The notes: generated by a model from the letters alone, not told the origin. Shown: positions 32,484 through 41,402, counted from the stretch's first letter. The stretch: 64,000 bases of DNA from an uncultured Candidatus Entotheonella sp. (GCA_951828535.1 OX639990.1:3521300-3585299); one strand, 5' to 3'. Numbers and translations: made by a program.

Positions 32484-33698
32484 ATGGGTCGCCTGACAGA
32501 CAAGTACTGCATCGCCGGCGTTGGCGAAACGTCGTACTCCAAGAATTCCGGCAAGACGACGCGCGCCATGGGCGCCGAGGCGATTCGCAACGCCATGCGC
32601 GACGCCGGCCTGAGCGCCGATCAGGTGAACGGCGTGTTGAGCTATCACGGCGGCGATTCGACCGCGGGTCCGGAGATTGCCGCCGACTTGGGCATCCGCC
32701 CGGACTTCTACATGGACTGCTCCGGCGGCGGCTCGAGTACCGAGGCACTGGTCGGCCTGGCCATCGGCGCCATCGAGGTGGGGATGTGCGAAACGGTGGC
32801 GATTTTCAGGTCGATGAACGGCTACAGCGAGGTGCGCATTGGCGGCACCGGACGGCGCGCCGCGACCCCGGTGGCGGGCAGCCAGTTGCTAAGCCGCCCG
32901 TACGGCATGGTGAGCGCCGGGCAGAATTTCGCCCCGGTGTTCATGCGCCACATGATGGAGTACGGCACCGCCAGCGCCCAGGTGGCGGCGGTGAAGGTGG
33001 CGCACAGCAAGCACGCCAGCAACAACCCGAAGGCGTATTACCGCAAGCGCTATACGGTCGAGGACGTGCTGAACTCGCGCTGGATCTGCAAGCCCTTGCA
33101 CCTGCTGGACTGCTGCGTGGAGACGGACAACGCCACGGCCCTGATCGTCACCTCGGCGGAGCGCGCGGCGGATTTGCGGCGACGGCCAGTCTACGTCATG
33201 GGCGTGGTCGGGCGCGTTACCAAGAAGCGTGGCGACACCTTCTACAACGACGCCCCGATTACCGACGTAGCCGGCAAGTACGCCGCCGAGCGGGTCTTTG
33301 GCATGGCCGGGGTCGGGCCCGAGGACGTCCACGTAACCGGCTCGTACGACGCTTTTACGTTCACGACGATGCTGCAGCTGGAGGACTACGGTTTTTGTCG
33401 CAAGGGAGAAGGCGGCGATTACGTATCGAGCGGCATCATCGAGCTGGGCGGCAGGCGCCCGAACAACACCAGCGGCGGACACCTGTGCGAGGGCTACACG
33501 CACGGCATGAGCATGGTCATCGAGAACGTGCGGCAGTTGCGCGGCCAGGCGGACGATTCGTGCCCAGGGTGGCAGGACGGCGTGCACACCCATGATTACG
33601 CCGAAGGCGGTTGCCGCCAGGTGCGCGAGGCTGAAATTTCCATGAATCTGGGATGGGCCAACCCGGTAACGGGAAGCGCCCTCATCCTGCGGAGGTAG
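32484..33698 (+). CDS. Thiolase-family protein (SCP2/lipid-transfer type)
   Basis: 404 residues. MGRLTDKYCIAGVGETSYSK is the typical start of these acetyl-CoA acetyltransferase-like proteins. A candidate catalytic Cys lies in FYMDCSGGGSSTEALVGLA and conserved His in the C-terminal NNTSGGHLCEGYTHG. It is followed five bases later by a DUF35 zinc-ribbon gene, the usual partner: thiolase/DUF35 pairs act on acyl-CoA substrates in fatty acid, sterol-like or ketone metabolism. The reaction cannot be specified. Confidence 0.85.
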   Translation: MGRLTDKYCIAGVGETSYSKNSGKTTRAMGAEAIRNAMRDAGLSADQVNGVLSYHGGDSTAGPEIAADLGIRPDFYMDCSGGGSSTEALVGLAIGAIEVGMCETVAIFRSMNGYSEVRIGGTGRRAATPVAGSQLLSRPYGMVSAGQNFAPVFMRHMMEYGTASAQVAAVKVAHSKHASNNPKAYYRKRYTVEDVLNSRWICKPLHLLDCCVETDNATALIVTSAERAADLRRRPVYVMGVVGRVTKKRGDTFYNDAPITDVAGKYAAERVFGMAGVGPEDVHVTGSYDAFTFTTMLQLEDYGFCRKGEGGDYVSSGIIELGGRRPNNTSGGHLCEGYTHGMSMVIENVRQLRGQADDSCPGWQDGVHTHDYAEGGCRQVREAEISMNLGWANPVTGSALILRR

Positions 33699-33703
33699 GC
33701 ACC

Positions 33704-34207
33704 ATGCCGCAAGTCGAATACCGTGGAATGCTCCTGATGGTCCCCGAAAACGACAGCGAATTTGGCGGCTATTTCGAGGCTGCCCGAGAGCACCGGCTGG
33801 TGGTGAAGAAATGCGCCGGCTGCGGCCTGCTGCGCTTCCCGCCCGGCTCCGGCTGCCCCTGGTGCACCTCACTGGACTGGACGTGGCAAGAGGTGAGCGG
33901 CAAGGGCGCCATCTACTCCTACGAAATCATCGCCCACGCCATCCAGCCCGGCTTCCGCGATCTCACTCCCTATCCCGTCATCATCGTCGAGCTCGACGAA
34001 CAACGCGGCGCTCCCACCCCTCAGGACGGCCTCCGCCTCATCGCCAACCTCGTGGACGCTCAATTCCAGCCCGAAGCCGAAGCCAACGTCGCCATCGGCA
34101 AGCGCGTGGACGTTGTCTTCCAGGACCTGTCGCCCGACTTGTCCCTGCCGCAATTCCGCCTGACCGACGAGCCGCCCGCCGGGCCGGTCTGGCAGTTCCC
34201 GGGGTGA
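33704..34207 (+). CDS. DUF35 zinc-ribbon/OB-fold protein, thiolase partner
   Basis: 167 residues from ATG 33704 with GGAGG upstream. The zinc ribbon CAGCGLLRFPPGSGCPWC (two C-x2-C pairs) at residues 36-53 is followed by an OB-fold (WTWQEVSGKGAIYSYEIIAH, PYPVIIVELDE). DUF35 proteins bind acyl-CoA and form a complex with the adjacent thiolase, passing intermediates. The short gap and order support co-translation. Confidence 0.88.
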   Translation: MPQVEYRGMLLMVPENDSEFGGYFEAAREHRLVVKKCAGCGLLRFPPGSGCPWCTSLDWTWQEVSGKGAIYSYEIIAHAIQPGFRDLTPYPVIIVELDEQRGAPTPQDGLRLIANLVDAQFQPEAEANVAIGKRVDVVFQDLSPDLSLPQFRLTDEPPAGPVWQFPG

Positions 34208-34371
34208 GACCGGACGTCTCAACCTCGAGAGGCGGATCTGCGAGCCACTTCGATGCGCATTGATCCCGGGGAAGAATAGACCGGCTTCTGTATTCGCCTT
34301 CATCCGCATGGGTTGCTCGTCCGGGTCTCGCAGATGACGATTGCGGGGTTTCCTCGCCCAAAAGCGGTCGA

Positions 34372-34755
34372 CTATGCAGTTGGTTTGCCAAGGGCTGCCA
34401 GGAGGTCGAAGTCCGAGTCGGCGGATTCGAGTCTGGCGCCGTGACGGCGGGCGCAGGCGGCAATGACCACATCGGTCGCCGGAATGGTCACACCTTGGAG
34501 TCGCGCCTGACGGGCCAGATCGTACGCCCCTGTCCAGACTTGATCGTCGATAGGAAGCTCCGGGAGGGTGCGGGCGAAATCCAGCAGAACCTTCCGTTCC
34601 TGTTGGCCGCGGGCGCCGTTCCAGAGTTCGAGCTGCACCAACGGACACCAACAGGCTTGCCCGGCGGTCAGCGCGGCCTCGACACGGGCGCGGACCATCC
34701 GGTCGCCGCTCGGTCGAAGCATGTGTATCCAGGACGACGTATCGACAAGAATCAC
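34372..34755 (-). CDS. vapC: VapC-type PIN ribonuclease toxin
   Basis: 127 residues, full-length VapC. MILVDTSSWIHMLR carries the first Asp (Asp5), LVQLELWNGA the Glu, ATDVVIAACARRHGA the third Asp, and ESADSDFDLLAAL the last acids. All PIN metal ligands are therefore present, unlike the cassette PIN at 13445. It begins four bases after vapB ends. Probably a working RNase toxin, stopped by the adjacent antitoxin. Confidence 0.9.
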   Translation of the reverse strand: MILVDTSSWIHMLRPSGDRMVRARVEAALTAGQACWCPLVQLELWNGARGQQERKVLLDFARTLPELPIDDQVWTGAYDLARQARLQGVTIPATDVVIAACARRHGARLESADSDFDLLAALGKPTA

Positions 34756-34759
34756 CGGT

Positions 34760-34963
34760 TCAACCCTGGCGGCGCGCAGCCTGAAGTTCTTGCGGCGTGA
34801 TCAGGTCGGCGCAGGTGCCGGCGTATTTGGTGAGTTCCGACATGCGCATGCGGCGATTGAAGTCGGCGACCGCGCCGACGATGGCATCGCGTTTGGTCTT
34901 CGCCTTCGTGAATCGGATAGCATCCTTAAGTTCGTGGTCGGGAATATCAATAGTAGTTTTCAT
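34760..34963 (-). CDS. vapB: VapB-type antitoxin
   Basis: 67 residues: MKTTIDIPDHELKDAIRFTK, AKTKRDAIVGAVADFNRRMR, MSELTKYAGTCADLITPQEL. This is the ribbon-helix-helix VapB that pairs with PIN toxins, with the N-terminal strand for DNA binding and the C-terminal part for toxin binding. Antitoxin first, toxin next, the standard autoregulated order. The gap 34964-35281 downstream of the ATPase module holds no gene I can support. Confidence 0.9.
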   Translation of the reverse strand: MKTTIDIPDHELKDAIRFTKAKTKRDAIVGAVADFNRRMRMSELTKYAGTCADLITPQELQAARRQG

Positions 34964-35281
34964 GCTTGCAAATTAGCCTCCATAGGAAGTTCTGTCAAAT
35001 GATCTGATATTCGATATGATCGCTTTTCAGCATCCCGAAGCGCTGATTCGATGAGTTATTGTCCTTGACGACCCTACCGCGGGTCTTGGGGGCAGCGTTC
35101 GTCCCTGCCTCCCTGCTGGAATCCGACGGCTTCGCGCCAGCGTTGACCGTGGCGCAGCGAAGGACTATTAATCCGGGCAGTGCTTGGCGAGCTTCGGAGG
35201 TCGGATAGTTGCCGGTGCATCAGAGCGTGCAGTCGGACCCGCCCGACACGGGTGAGCAGATGTGCATTCATGCGAGCGCCG

Positions 35282-35911
35282 CTATGTAAACAGGTTCTGA
35301 AGCCAAGCGAGGAAGGTGCGGCAAAGGATGCCGTCGACCTCCAGGTCGCGGGCACGAATCGCGGAGCCCATGCGCCTGGGGTCCTCTCTGGCGGCCAGCC
35401 AAGCGTCGAGCTTGGCCCGTTGGGTTTTCTGCTTGGAAAATTTTCTGTCCTGCTCGGGAATGGCGTCAATATAGCGCTGAGACATGGGCCAAACCGTATC
35501 CCCGGCGGGCACCATTTCAATAACGAAATCTTCGAGTTCGCCGCCGGACGTGTTGTCTGGCATTAACCACACACCCACACGGGGCTTGCTCGTAACGGTG
35601 ACGATCGTCCCTCCGGCAGCAGGGTGTCCGGGCAATCCGATGCCTTCGGTCGACAATCGAGTCTTTACGGCGTCCCAGCGCGACGACAGGTCCGTATTGG
35701 CGTCCACCAGAATGCCGAGAGCTTGTCGCCCCGGTGCTCTCAATTCGGCACCAATGGAATCAAGTAGGGGTCCGATGCCCTCACGATTTTCAATAACAAA
35801 ATCAAGGGTGGGTTCGCACCGCCTCAAGATGTGGCGTACGACGTGCTCATCGTCCTGACCTTCAACCAGGAGAATCTGGGGACTTGGCAGGGAGGAATTG
35901 GGGCGGGCCAT
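35282..35911 (-). CDS. TOPRIM-like DUF3226-type protein of a two-gene ATPase module
   Basis: 209 residues. TOPRIM pattern: ILLVEGQDDEHVV with Glu17, then LGILVDANTDLSSRW with Asp70 and Asp74, then GVWLMPDNTSGGELEDFV, a block typical of DUF3226. TOPRIM domains bind Mg and cut or bind nucleic acid in OLD-type nucleases and in the PARIS effector AriB. The ATG lies three bases after the stop of the ATPase gene, so the two are coupled. The C-terminus (RAKLDAWLAAREDPRRMGSA) is basic. Probably the effector partner of the ATPase; defence is an inference. Confidence 0.78.
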   Translation of the reverse strand: MARPNSSLPSPQILLVEGQDDEHVVRHILRRCEPTLDFVIENREGIGPLLDSIGAELRAPGRQALGILVDANTDLSSRWDAVKTRLSTEGIGLPGHPAAGGTIVTVTSKPRVGVWLMPDNTSGGELEDFVIEMVPAGDTVWPMSQRYIDAIPEQDRKFSKQKTQRAKLDAWLAAREDPRRMGSAIRARDLEVDGILCRTFLAWLQNLFT

Positions 35912-35914
35912 CGG

Positions 35915-37057
35915 TTACCTGACTTCAATTCCGTATCTGGCCGCGGCGTTGAGGTTATCCTCCGAGTACTCTACAGCGCGAATTTCGTCCCCATGTCTTT
36001 CGAGACGTACCAAGACCCCGTGTACATCTTCCAACTCCGCTGCCGCCTGCGCGAAGCCGACCACACAGTCCCAGCCGTGGGTTGTGGCCAGAACCTGCAC
36101 GTCGTTTTCGCGGGCCGTCTGCATAACCATTCTCCAGAAGTCACGTTGTATGGAGTGGTGGATGCCGTTTTCCGCTTCGTCGATTAACAGAAACCCCCCC
36201 TGACCGTTGGCGAGCGCCAAGGCGGCGCCAAGCAGTCGAACCGCCCCGTCCCCCAGACTCTTTAGGGGAACTGGGTTGTCCTGACCTTTGAGCTTGACAA
36301 TGGCACGACGAGACGGCCCTCTTTTGTCGTCCCCGACAAAGGCGATGCGCTCTACGTCTTCCCCTCCAATAACCTGCAAAGACTGTACGGCCCGACTGTC
36401 ATCATGGGTAAGGGCTACGCTGTCCCACAATCCTCCCAGTTGGTAGTTGTTGGGTAAGCCGGGACCCAGAGTGACACACCGAACTTCAGCGATTTGTTCA
36501 GATCTGTCGTGCCGTAATCCGTTCCGCAACCGACGAGGGAACCGATAGGGATCCCATAGGGCGCGCAAGGGGATTTCCTGGACTGCGTCGTTGAATTCGA
36601 CTCGCAGTAGGGCTTCATCGGCATCCGCCTCGAATCCATGCGACCTCTGCTCCCAGACTCGATTGGAAGGGTAAAGTTGGCCTTGTTGCAAGACAGGGCC
36701 GACCTTGATCCTGAGTCGAGAGGCTTCAGCCGGTCCAATGGATATGACGCAATCCGAGGAGGGATGACGGCCAAAGAAGAGGGCCTCAAGATGGGGTCTG
36801 CTTACTTTATCGCCGTCTTCATCGACATCTACGACAAGTTCTTCCCTTCTTTCCAATACGTCCAACAAAGCAGGGTAACTGCCGCGTGCCGCAAATATGC
36901 GCACGGCGTCCAGCAGCGTCGTTTTGCCGACGCCGTTTCGTCCCGCAATTAGCGTGACACGGCCCAGACGGCGGATCGAGAGTTCGTCCAAGCCACGAAA
37001 ACCCTTGATTGAAATACTGGGTAGATGGAGGCTTTCCTCGAGCGGCGCGGTCCCCAT
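35915..37057 (-). CDS. ABC-type AAA ATPase of a two-gene ATPase/TOPRIM module
   Basis: 380 residues from ATG 37057 with AAGGAG upstream. RecF/OLD-like head: ISIKGFRGLDELSIRRLGRV, Walker A GRNGVGKTT (39-47), ABC signature-like LKSLGDGAVRLLGAALAL, Walker B GGFLLIDEAENGIHHS (Asp293, Glu294) and a TTHGWD switch. There is no TOPRIM domain in the same chain; it is supplied by the next gene. The layout parallels OLD-family nucleases split in two, and the PARIS pair (AriA ATPase, AriB TOPRIM). It lies beside vapBC, in keeping with an accessory patch. Confidence 0.85.
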   Translation of the reverse strand: MGTAPLEESLHLPSISIKGFRGLDELSIRRLGRVTLIAGRNGVGKTTLLDAVRIFAARGSYPALLDVLERREELVVDVDEDGDKVSRPHLEALFFGRHPSSDCVISIGPAEASRLRIKVGPVLQQGQLYPSNRVWEQRSHGFEADADEALLRVEFNDAVQEIPLRALWDPYRFPRRLRNGLRHDRSEQIAEVRCVTLGPGLPNNYQLGGLWDSVALTHDDSRAVQSLQVIGGEDVERIAFVGDDKRGPSRRAIVKLKGQDNPVPLKSLGDGAVRLLGAALALANGQGGFLLIDEAENGIHHSIQRDFWRMVMQTARENDVQVLATTHGWDCVVGFAQAAAELEDVHGVLVRLERHGDEIRAVEYSEDNLNAAARYGIEVR

Positions 37058-37171
37058 ATCGCACTCCTTGCTTCCGTCCGTGAGCTATACCGCTCTGGAA
37101 CGAACGGCATGTTTCAATAAAGCGCAATGTAGCAGAGGCCCCTTTTCCGGGCAATGAAGGGCAGTTTATGG

Positions 37172-37693
37172 CTACCGGTAAAGCCCTTGCCCCGCAATGT
37201 ACGCAGCCACCGCCTCGGGAAGCATCCCGCCGAGTGAAGCGGGCGGGACGCCTTGCCGGAGTTGCCGGCGGATGTCGCTGCTGCGGACCGCATGGGTAGC
37301 GGGCAGGCTGAGGCGGCCGAATTCCCGGTCGATGTCGGTGTGGCGGTGCCAGCGGTGCCATTCGGCGGCGATGTCGGGGCCGACGAGTAGAGAGATCGGT
37401 TGCCGCAGGCGGTCTCGAAGATGGCGGAGGACGTCGTAGGTGTAGACGGGTTGGTCATCGTCGGTGGCCAGGCGGCGTTCGACGTCGCAGACGCGGGCTG
37501 GCAACAGGGCGTCGAAGGCCAGGCGGCACATGTGAACCCGGTGCGCAAAGGGCGCGGACTGCTTGCCGAAGGCGTGGCGGAAAGCCGGTACGATGATGAC
37601 GTAATAGCCGAGCTCGACGGCGCGCCGGATCATGGATACGTGCCCGGCGTGTATCGGATCGAAGCTGCCGCCATAGACGGCGTAACGGCGCAT
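37172..37693 (-). CDS. nadD: Nicotinate-nucleotide adenylyltransferase
   Basis: 173 residues. Converts nicotinate mononucleotide and ATP to deamido-NAD. Nucleotidyltransferase motifs: GGSFDPIHAGHVSMIRRAVE (the HIGH-type HAGH), FAHRVHMCRLAF, and VRSSDIRRQLRQG (the SSTxIR motif). It is short compared with the usual 190-215 residues, with a compact middle. Stand-alone; not beside the usual obgE/proA/rsfS genes. Confidence 0.88.
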   Translation of the reverse strand: MRRYAVYGGSFDPIHAGHVSMIRRAVELGYYVIIVPAFRHAFGKQSAPFAHRVHMCRLAFDALLPARVCDVERRLATDDDQPVYTYDVLRHLRDRLRQPISLLVGPDIAAEWHRWHRHTDIDREFGRLSLPATHAVRSSDIRRQLRQGVPPASLGGMLPEAVAAYIAGQGLYR

Positions 37694-37789
37694 GCGATCA
37701 CCCTTCCCGCAATGTTTGTCCGGCCCCTTATGGCGTGCTATAAGAAGCGCTTCCAGTATTCCGCAGACACCGCAAGGACATCAAGCTTG

Positions 37790-37872
37790 CCTTCGATTCT
37801 GATCCGGGACAAGGGTCCGGAAGTTTTTCCAGAATTGAAGCGACTGGATTCCGGGTCGAGCCCGGAATGACG
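37790..37872. repeat. Palindromic repeats GGATTCCGGG/CCCGGAATGACG family
   Basis: GATCCGGGACAAGGGTCCGG and then GGATTCCGGGTCGAGCCCGG followed by AATGACG. Both are imperfect inverted repeats in the gap between nadD and the pheA-tyrA fusion. Related to the pair at 20160-20290. The second arm set (CCGGGTCGAGCCCGG) is a near-perfect hairpin. Confidence 0.65.
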
Positions 37873-37934
37873 CCTTGTGGAACTGGACGGGCTACATTCA
37901 TGAGGAACGACATTATTACGGCAAGGGGCAGCTT

Positions 37935-39617
37935 GTGAAAATCGGTTTCTTGGGACCGCAGGGAACGTACACGGAGGAGGCAGCGAAGGCGGCCATGGCA
38001 GACGCCGTTTACATGCCTTACGCTTCCATTGAATCGGTGTTCGACGCCGTGGCCCGGCAGGAGGTGGCGCGCGGGCTGGTGCCTATCGAGAACGTCATCC
38101 AGGGTCCGGTAACCGAGACCCTGGACAACCTGTTCCACTGCGCCGATCGCGTCAAGATTGTCGACATGCTCGTGCTGCCCATTGAGCACGCCATCGGGGT
38201 GCTCAGTCCGCAGTCCCGGGTCAACCGCGTCCTCTCCAAGGACCAGGCGCTGAAGCAGTGCTCGGCCTACCTGCAAGCCAACTACCCGCAGGCGCAATGC
38301 CTCGACGTGGACAGCACCAGCGCGGCCATGGAGACCATCGCCACGCAGCGCCTGACGGACGCCGCGGCCATCGGCAGCGAGACGGCCCTGAAACAGTACG
38401 ACCTGCACGTCCTCGACCGTGACATCGGCAACATCAAACAGAACAAGACCCGTTTCGCCGTCCTCGGCCCCGCCTCGGAGCCTCATCGCCCCCGCACCGG
38501 ACGCGATGCCACCGCCTTCGCCCTGTATCCGCACCGCGACCGCCTTGGCCTGCTGAATGACATTGTCTCCGCCATCAGCCAGGACCACAAGCTCAACCTG
38601 TCCTTTATCCACTCCCGCCCAGACACCCGCGGCGCCTTTCTGTTCCACATGGAGGTCGAGGGGCACCTGGATGACGAACCCGTGGCGGCGTGCATGACCC
38701 ACCTGGCGCGGCAGTTGGGCGATCAGGAACTCGAGGTCAGGGTTTTCGGCACCTACCCGCGCTGCGCTTTCAACGAGCCGGACATCAAGACAATCGGCGT
38801 CTTGGGCGGCACGGGCCAGATGGGGCAATGGTTCCGGAAATTTCTGGGCGAGGCGCGGTACGACGTACTCATCAGCGGCCGCCGCACGCCGCTGACCTAT
38901 CAGCAGTGCATCGAGCAGTCCGACGTGGTCATCATCAACGTGCCCATTCGCAATACGGTGGACGTGATCCACGACGTGGGCCGCTATTTCCGTCCCGGCC
39001 AGCTTATCACCGACAACACCTCCATCAAGACGCAACCCGTCGAAGCGATGCTGGCGGCGGTGCCGGAGGGCGTCGAGGTGCTCGGCATGCACACCATCTT
39101 CGGCCCGCGCGTGGAGGGCCTGCGCAACCAGAACATCGTCTTCACCCGCACGCCCTTGTCGGGTGCCCGCGCCAAGGAGTTCGAGGATATTTTCTACAAG
39201 TACGGCGCCACCATCACCTACACGACGCCGCAGTATCACGACAAACAGATGGCCTTCCACCAGAACCTCGAACACTTCACCAAGATCGCGCTGGCGCAGG
39301 TGCTGCATAGGCAATTCAGCGACCCGACCGAGATGGACCGCTACAGCTCGCCCAACTCCCGCACGTCGCTGGCCGTCATGGGTCGCATCCTGCGGGCCGA
39401 CCCGGACCTCTACAGCGAAATCCAGTCCTACAACCTGCAGGGTCCGGCGATGCTGAAAGCCTACCTCGACGTCGTGCAAACCCTGGCGCAGGCGCTGATC
39501 GACGGCAACGTTGACGCTTTCACCCGCAGCATGACGACGAGCGCCGACGCCCTGGGCGCCAAGTATCTGGCAGACATGCTGCAACGGTCGCAGATCATCC
39601 AGCGCAGCTTGGTGTGA
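37935..39617 (+). CDS. Fused prephenate dehydratase-ACT-prephenate dehydrogenase
   Basis: 560 residues from GTG 37935 (AAGGGG upstream). Residues 1-180 are prephenate dehydratase: IGFLGPQGTYTEEAA, PIENVIQGPV, and the catalytic TRF motif at 172-174. Residues 193-270 are an ACT domain (RLGLLNDIVSAIS, FIHSRPDT) that usually binds Phe. Residues 287-560 are prephenate dehydrogenase: GVLGGTGQMGQW dinucleotide loop and GMHTIFGP with catalytic His386. One chain could therefore send prephenate to phenylpyruvate and to hydroxyphenylpyruvate, under Phe control. No chorismate mutase segment is present. Such PheA-TyrA fusions are rare; Archaeoglobus has one with a mutase. Confidence 0.9.
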   Translation: MKIGFLGPQGTYTEEAAKAAMADAVYMPYASIESVFDAVARQEVARGLVPIENVIQGPVTETLDNLFHCADRVKIVDMLVLPIEHAIGVLSPQSRVNRVLSKDQALKQCSAYLQANYPQAQCLDVDSTSAAMETIATQRLTDAAAIGSETALKQYDLHVLDRDIGNIKQNKTRFAVLGPASEPHRPRTGRDATAFALYPHRDRLGLLNDIVSAISQDHKLNLSFIHSRPDTRGAFLFHMEVEGHLDDEPVAACMTHLARQLGDQELEVRVFGTYPRCAFNEPDIKTIGVLGGTGQMGQWFRKFLGEARYDVLISGRRTPLTYQQCIEQSDVVIINVPIRNTVDVIHDVGRYFRPGQLITDNTSIKTQPVEAMLAAVPEGVEVLGMHTIFGPRVEGLRNQNIVFTRTPLSGARAKEFEDIFYKYGATITYTTPQYHDKQMAFHQNLEHFTKIALAQVLHRQFSDPTEMDRYSSPNSRTSLAVMGRILRADPDLYSEIQSYNLQGPAMLKAYLDVVQTLAQALIDGNVDAFTRSMTTSADALGAKYLADMLQRSQIIQRSLV

Positions 39618-39661
39618 GCCAGCGCAGTCGGAAGTCGGACCACGCCTGCGGCCAATCCGGC

Positions 39662-40330
39662 CTACAGGGGCCAGGTCTCCTGCCGATGCGCCATGTCCCA
39701 GAAGAGATACTCGTAGCGGCAGCTATCGGCGAATAGCCGGCTGAGGCGGACTTGCCGGTCCGGCGCCGTGCCGCTTCCCAGGCGGTCGAGCAGGCCCCGC
39801 AGCCAGTCGGCGAGGGCGGCAAATTCGGGGGCCGCGTACATCTGGATCCACTCGTCATACAGCGGCTGCGGCGACGGCACGCCTTGTGCTGCCAGGTTCT
39901 GGCCGATGTCGCTGTAGTCCCACATGCAGGGCAGGATGGCCGCGGTGATATCTGCCAGATCCCCGCTGTAAGCGGTGGCCAGCAGGTGCTGGGTGTAGGC
40001 TCGCGTGCCCGGTGCTGCCTGCGTGCTCTCCAGCTCGCCCGGGCTGATGCCGAATTTTGCTGCAAAGCCGCGGTGTAAATCCATTTCGGTGTTCAGCGTT
40101 TCGTGCAGCAGCCCCGCAAACCGCCCCATCGTCTCGAGGTCGCCCGCCTTCGCCGCCGCCAACGCCAACACGCGGCTGTAGTCGACAAGAAATACGTAGT
40201 CCTGACACATGTAGAATCGGAACGCCTCCAGCGGCAGTCCGCCGTCGCCGATTCCCGTCACGAAGGGATGCTGCAAGATTTGCTGGCGCAGGTCGGCGGT
40301 TTGCTGGCGCAGGTGCTCGGTAAAACGCAT
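39662..40330 (-). CDS. tenA: TenA-family thiaminase II/aminopyrimidine aminohydrolase
   Basis: 222 residues of all-helical TenA fold. FTEHLRQQTADLRQQILQHP, FRFYMCQDYVFLVDYSRVLA, LHETLNTEMDLHRGFAA (active-site Glu), and AILPCMWDYSDIGQNLA with the catalytic Cys; a second Cys lies in FADSCRYEYLFWDMA. TenA salvages the pyrimidine of degraded thiamin. No thiamin gene is adjacent. Convergent with the pheA-tyrA gene. Confidence 0.9.
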   Translation of the reverse strand: MRFTEHLRQQTADLRQQILQHPFVTGIGDGGLPLEAFRFYMCQDYVFLVDYSRVLALAAAKAGDLETMGRFAGLLHETLNTEMDLHRGFAAKFGISPGELESTQAAPGTRAYTQHLLATAYSGDLADITAAILPCMWDYSDIGQNLAAQGVPSPQPLYDEWIQMYAAPEFAALADWLRGLLDRLGSGTAPDRQVRLSRLFADSCRYEYLFWDMAHRQETWPL

Positions 40331-40482
40331 GGCTTCTCCATTTGGCTGTGGATCATCGTTATGAAGTCAGATTCGCCGGCAAAGTGTACCGCGTGGGCCA
40401 CCGTCATTGACACCCCCGGCGCGCCGCCCGTATGCTGCCGCCAAAATTCCGATTCGAATCACCAGCGAGAGAGGGCTGCACC

Positions 40483-40878
40483 GTGGATGATGCCGAACTG
40501 AGGCGCGTGACGCGAGAAACTGCCGAGATGCTCTTTGGCCCCCCGAAGCCGGGCGAGGGCGTGTTCCAGTTGTGGAAGAAGTTCGACCCGGACCTGGCCC
40601 GCCACATTTCCACCTTCTTCACTGGCCGGCTTTACGCCCGCAACGTCATTTCCCAGAAAGAACGGGAATTGTGCGCTGTCGCCGCGCTGACGGTGCTGCA
40701 GCGGCTCGACGAGCTTCGCATCCACATTGGCGCCGCTCTGAACGTGGGGGCCACCCGGGAGGAGGTCGCCGAGGTCATTTTCCAGATGATGACGTACGGT
40801 GGTGTGCCCACCATGGTGGAGGGGCTGAAGGTTTGCAAGGCGGTTCTGCAGGAGAGGGGCATGTGGGACGGCGATTGA
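40483..40878 (+). CDS. Carboxymuconolactone decarboxylase (CMD) family protein
   Basis: 131 residues from GTG 40483 (GAGAGGG upstream); ATG 40432 is an alternative. CMD/AhpD-like helix bundle: ISTFFTGRLYARNVISQKER, ELCAVAALTVLQRLDELRIH, IGAALNVGATREEVAEVIFQ. It lacks the AhpD CxxC; the single Cys in the ELCAVA segment and the His in RIHIGAAL are the family positions. The stop overlaps the ATG of the pilin gene (TGATG). Function unknown. Confidence 0.85.
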   Translation: MDDAELRRVTRETAEMLFGPPKPGEGVFQLWKKFDPDLARHISTFFTGRLYARNVISQKERELCAVAALTVLQRLDELRIHIGAALNVGATREEVAEVIFQMMTYGGVPTMVEGLKVCKAVLQERGMWDGD

Positions 40879-41399
40879 TGGGTGGCGGCAGGCCGTGCCG
40901 CTTGGGTGAGACGGGGTTCAGCCTGCTGGAGTTGATCGCCGTGCTCGCCATCTTGGGGCTCGTGGCTGCGATTGGCACGCCCAACGTGGTGTCGTGGCTG
41001 GCCCGTCTGCGCTCACGTACCGTTGCCGATGAGGTGGTGTCCGTGCTGCAATCGGCGCGTCTGCAAGCCATCGCCCATAACACCCGCCTGCAGGTATGCC
41101 TGTACAGCACCGCAACCCCGCATGACTTCCTGACCCTCCGTAGCCTCGACCCCCTGCAGCCCGACTGCCCCGCGCCGCCTGCAACGTCAAGCCCCGCCTA
41201 CGGGGCATTCCGCCGCACGATGACCGACTTGCCGGGTGTCCGCATCAAGACGACGACCCGCCGGTCGTTCGTCTTTGGCCCGCGCGGGACGGCGGCCGCC
41301 GGCAGCTTCACCCTCGAAACCATCGCGGACGGCCATGCACGGAAAATCATCGTGGCCCCCAACGGCCGCGTCCGGTCCGAGGAAGCCAAGGCGGGATAA
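40878..41399 (+). CDS. Minor pseudopilin/pilin, GspH/FimT family
   Basis: 173 residues. A short leader ends GETG, with cleavage before FSLLELIAVLAILGLVAAIG; Glu5 of the mature protein is present, so PilD-type processing is expected. The C-terminal GspH-like domain (VADEVVSVLQSARLQAIAHN, and the VFGPRGTAAAG block) follows. First of three pilin genes in a tight row, each with N-terminal methylation motif. Part of type IV pilus priming, with PilC and the PilF-like protein elsewhere in the window. Confidence 0.88.
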   Translation: MGGGRPCRLGETGFSLLELIAVLAILGLVAAIGTPNVVSWLARLRSRTVADEVVSVLQSARLQAIAHNTRLQVCLYSTATPHDFLTLRSLDPLQPDCPAPPATSSPAYGAFRRTMTDLPGVRIKTTTRRSFVFGPRGTAAAGSFTLETIADGHARKIIVAPNGRVRSEEAKAG

Positions 41400-41402
41400 A
41401 TC

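Noticed and set aside
37728-39584. 618-residue minus-strand ORF opposite pheA-tyrA
   Set aside because: It is the antisense shadow of a clear gene; composition is His/Gly/Val-rich and no motif is present.
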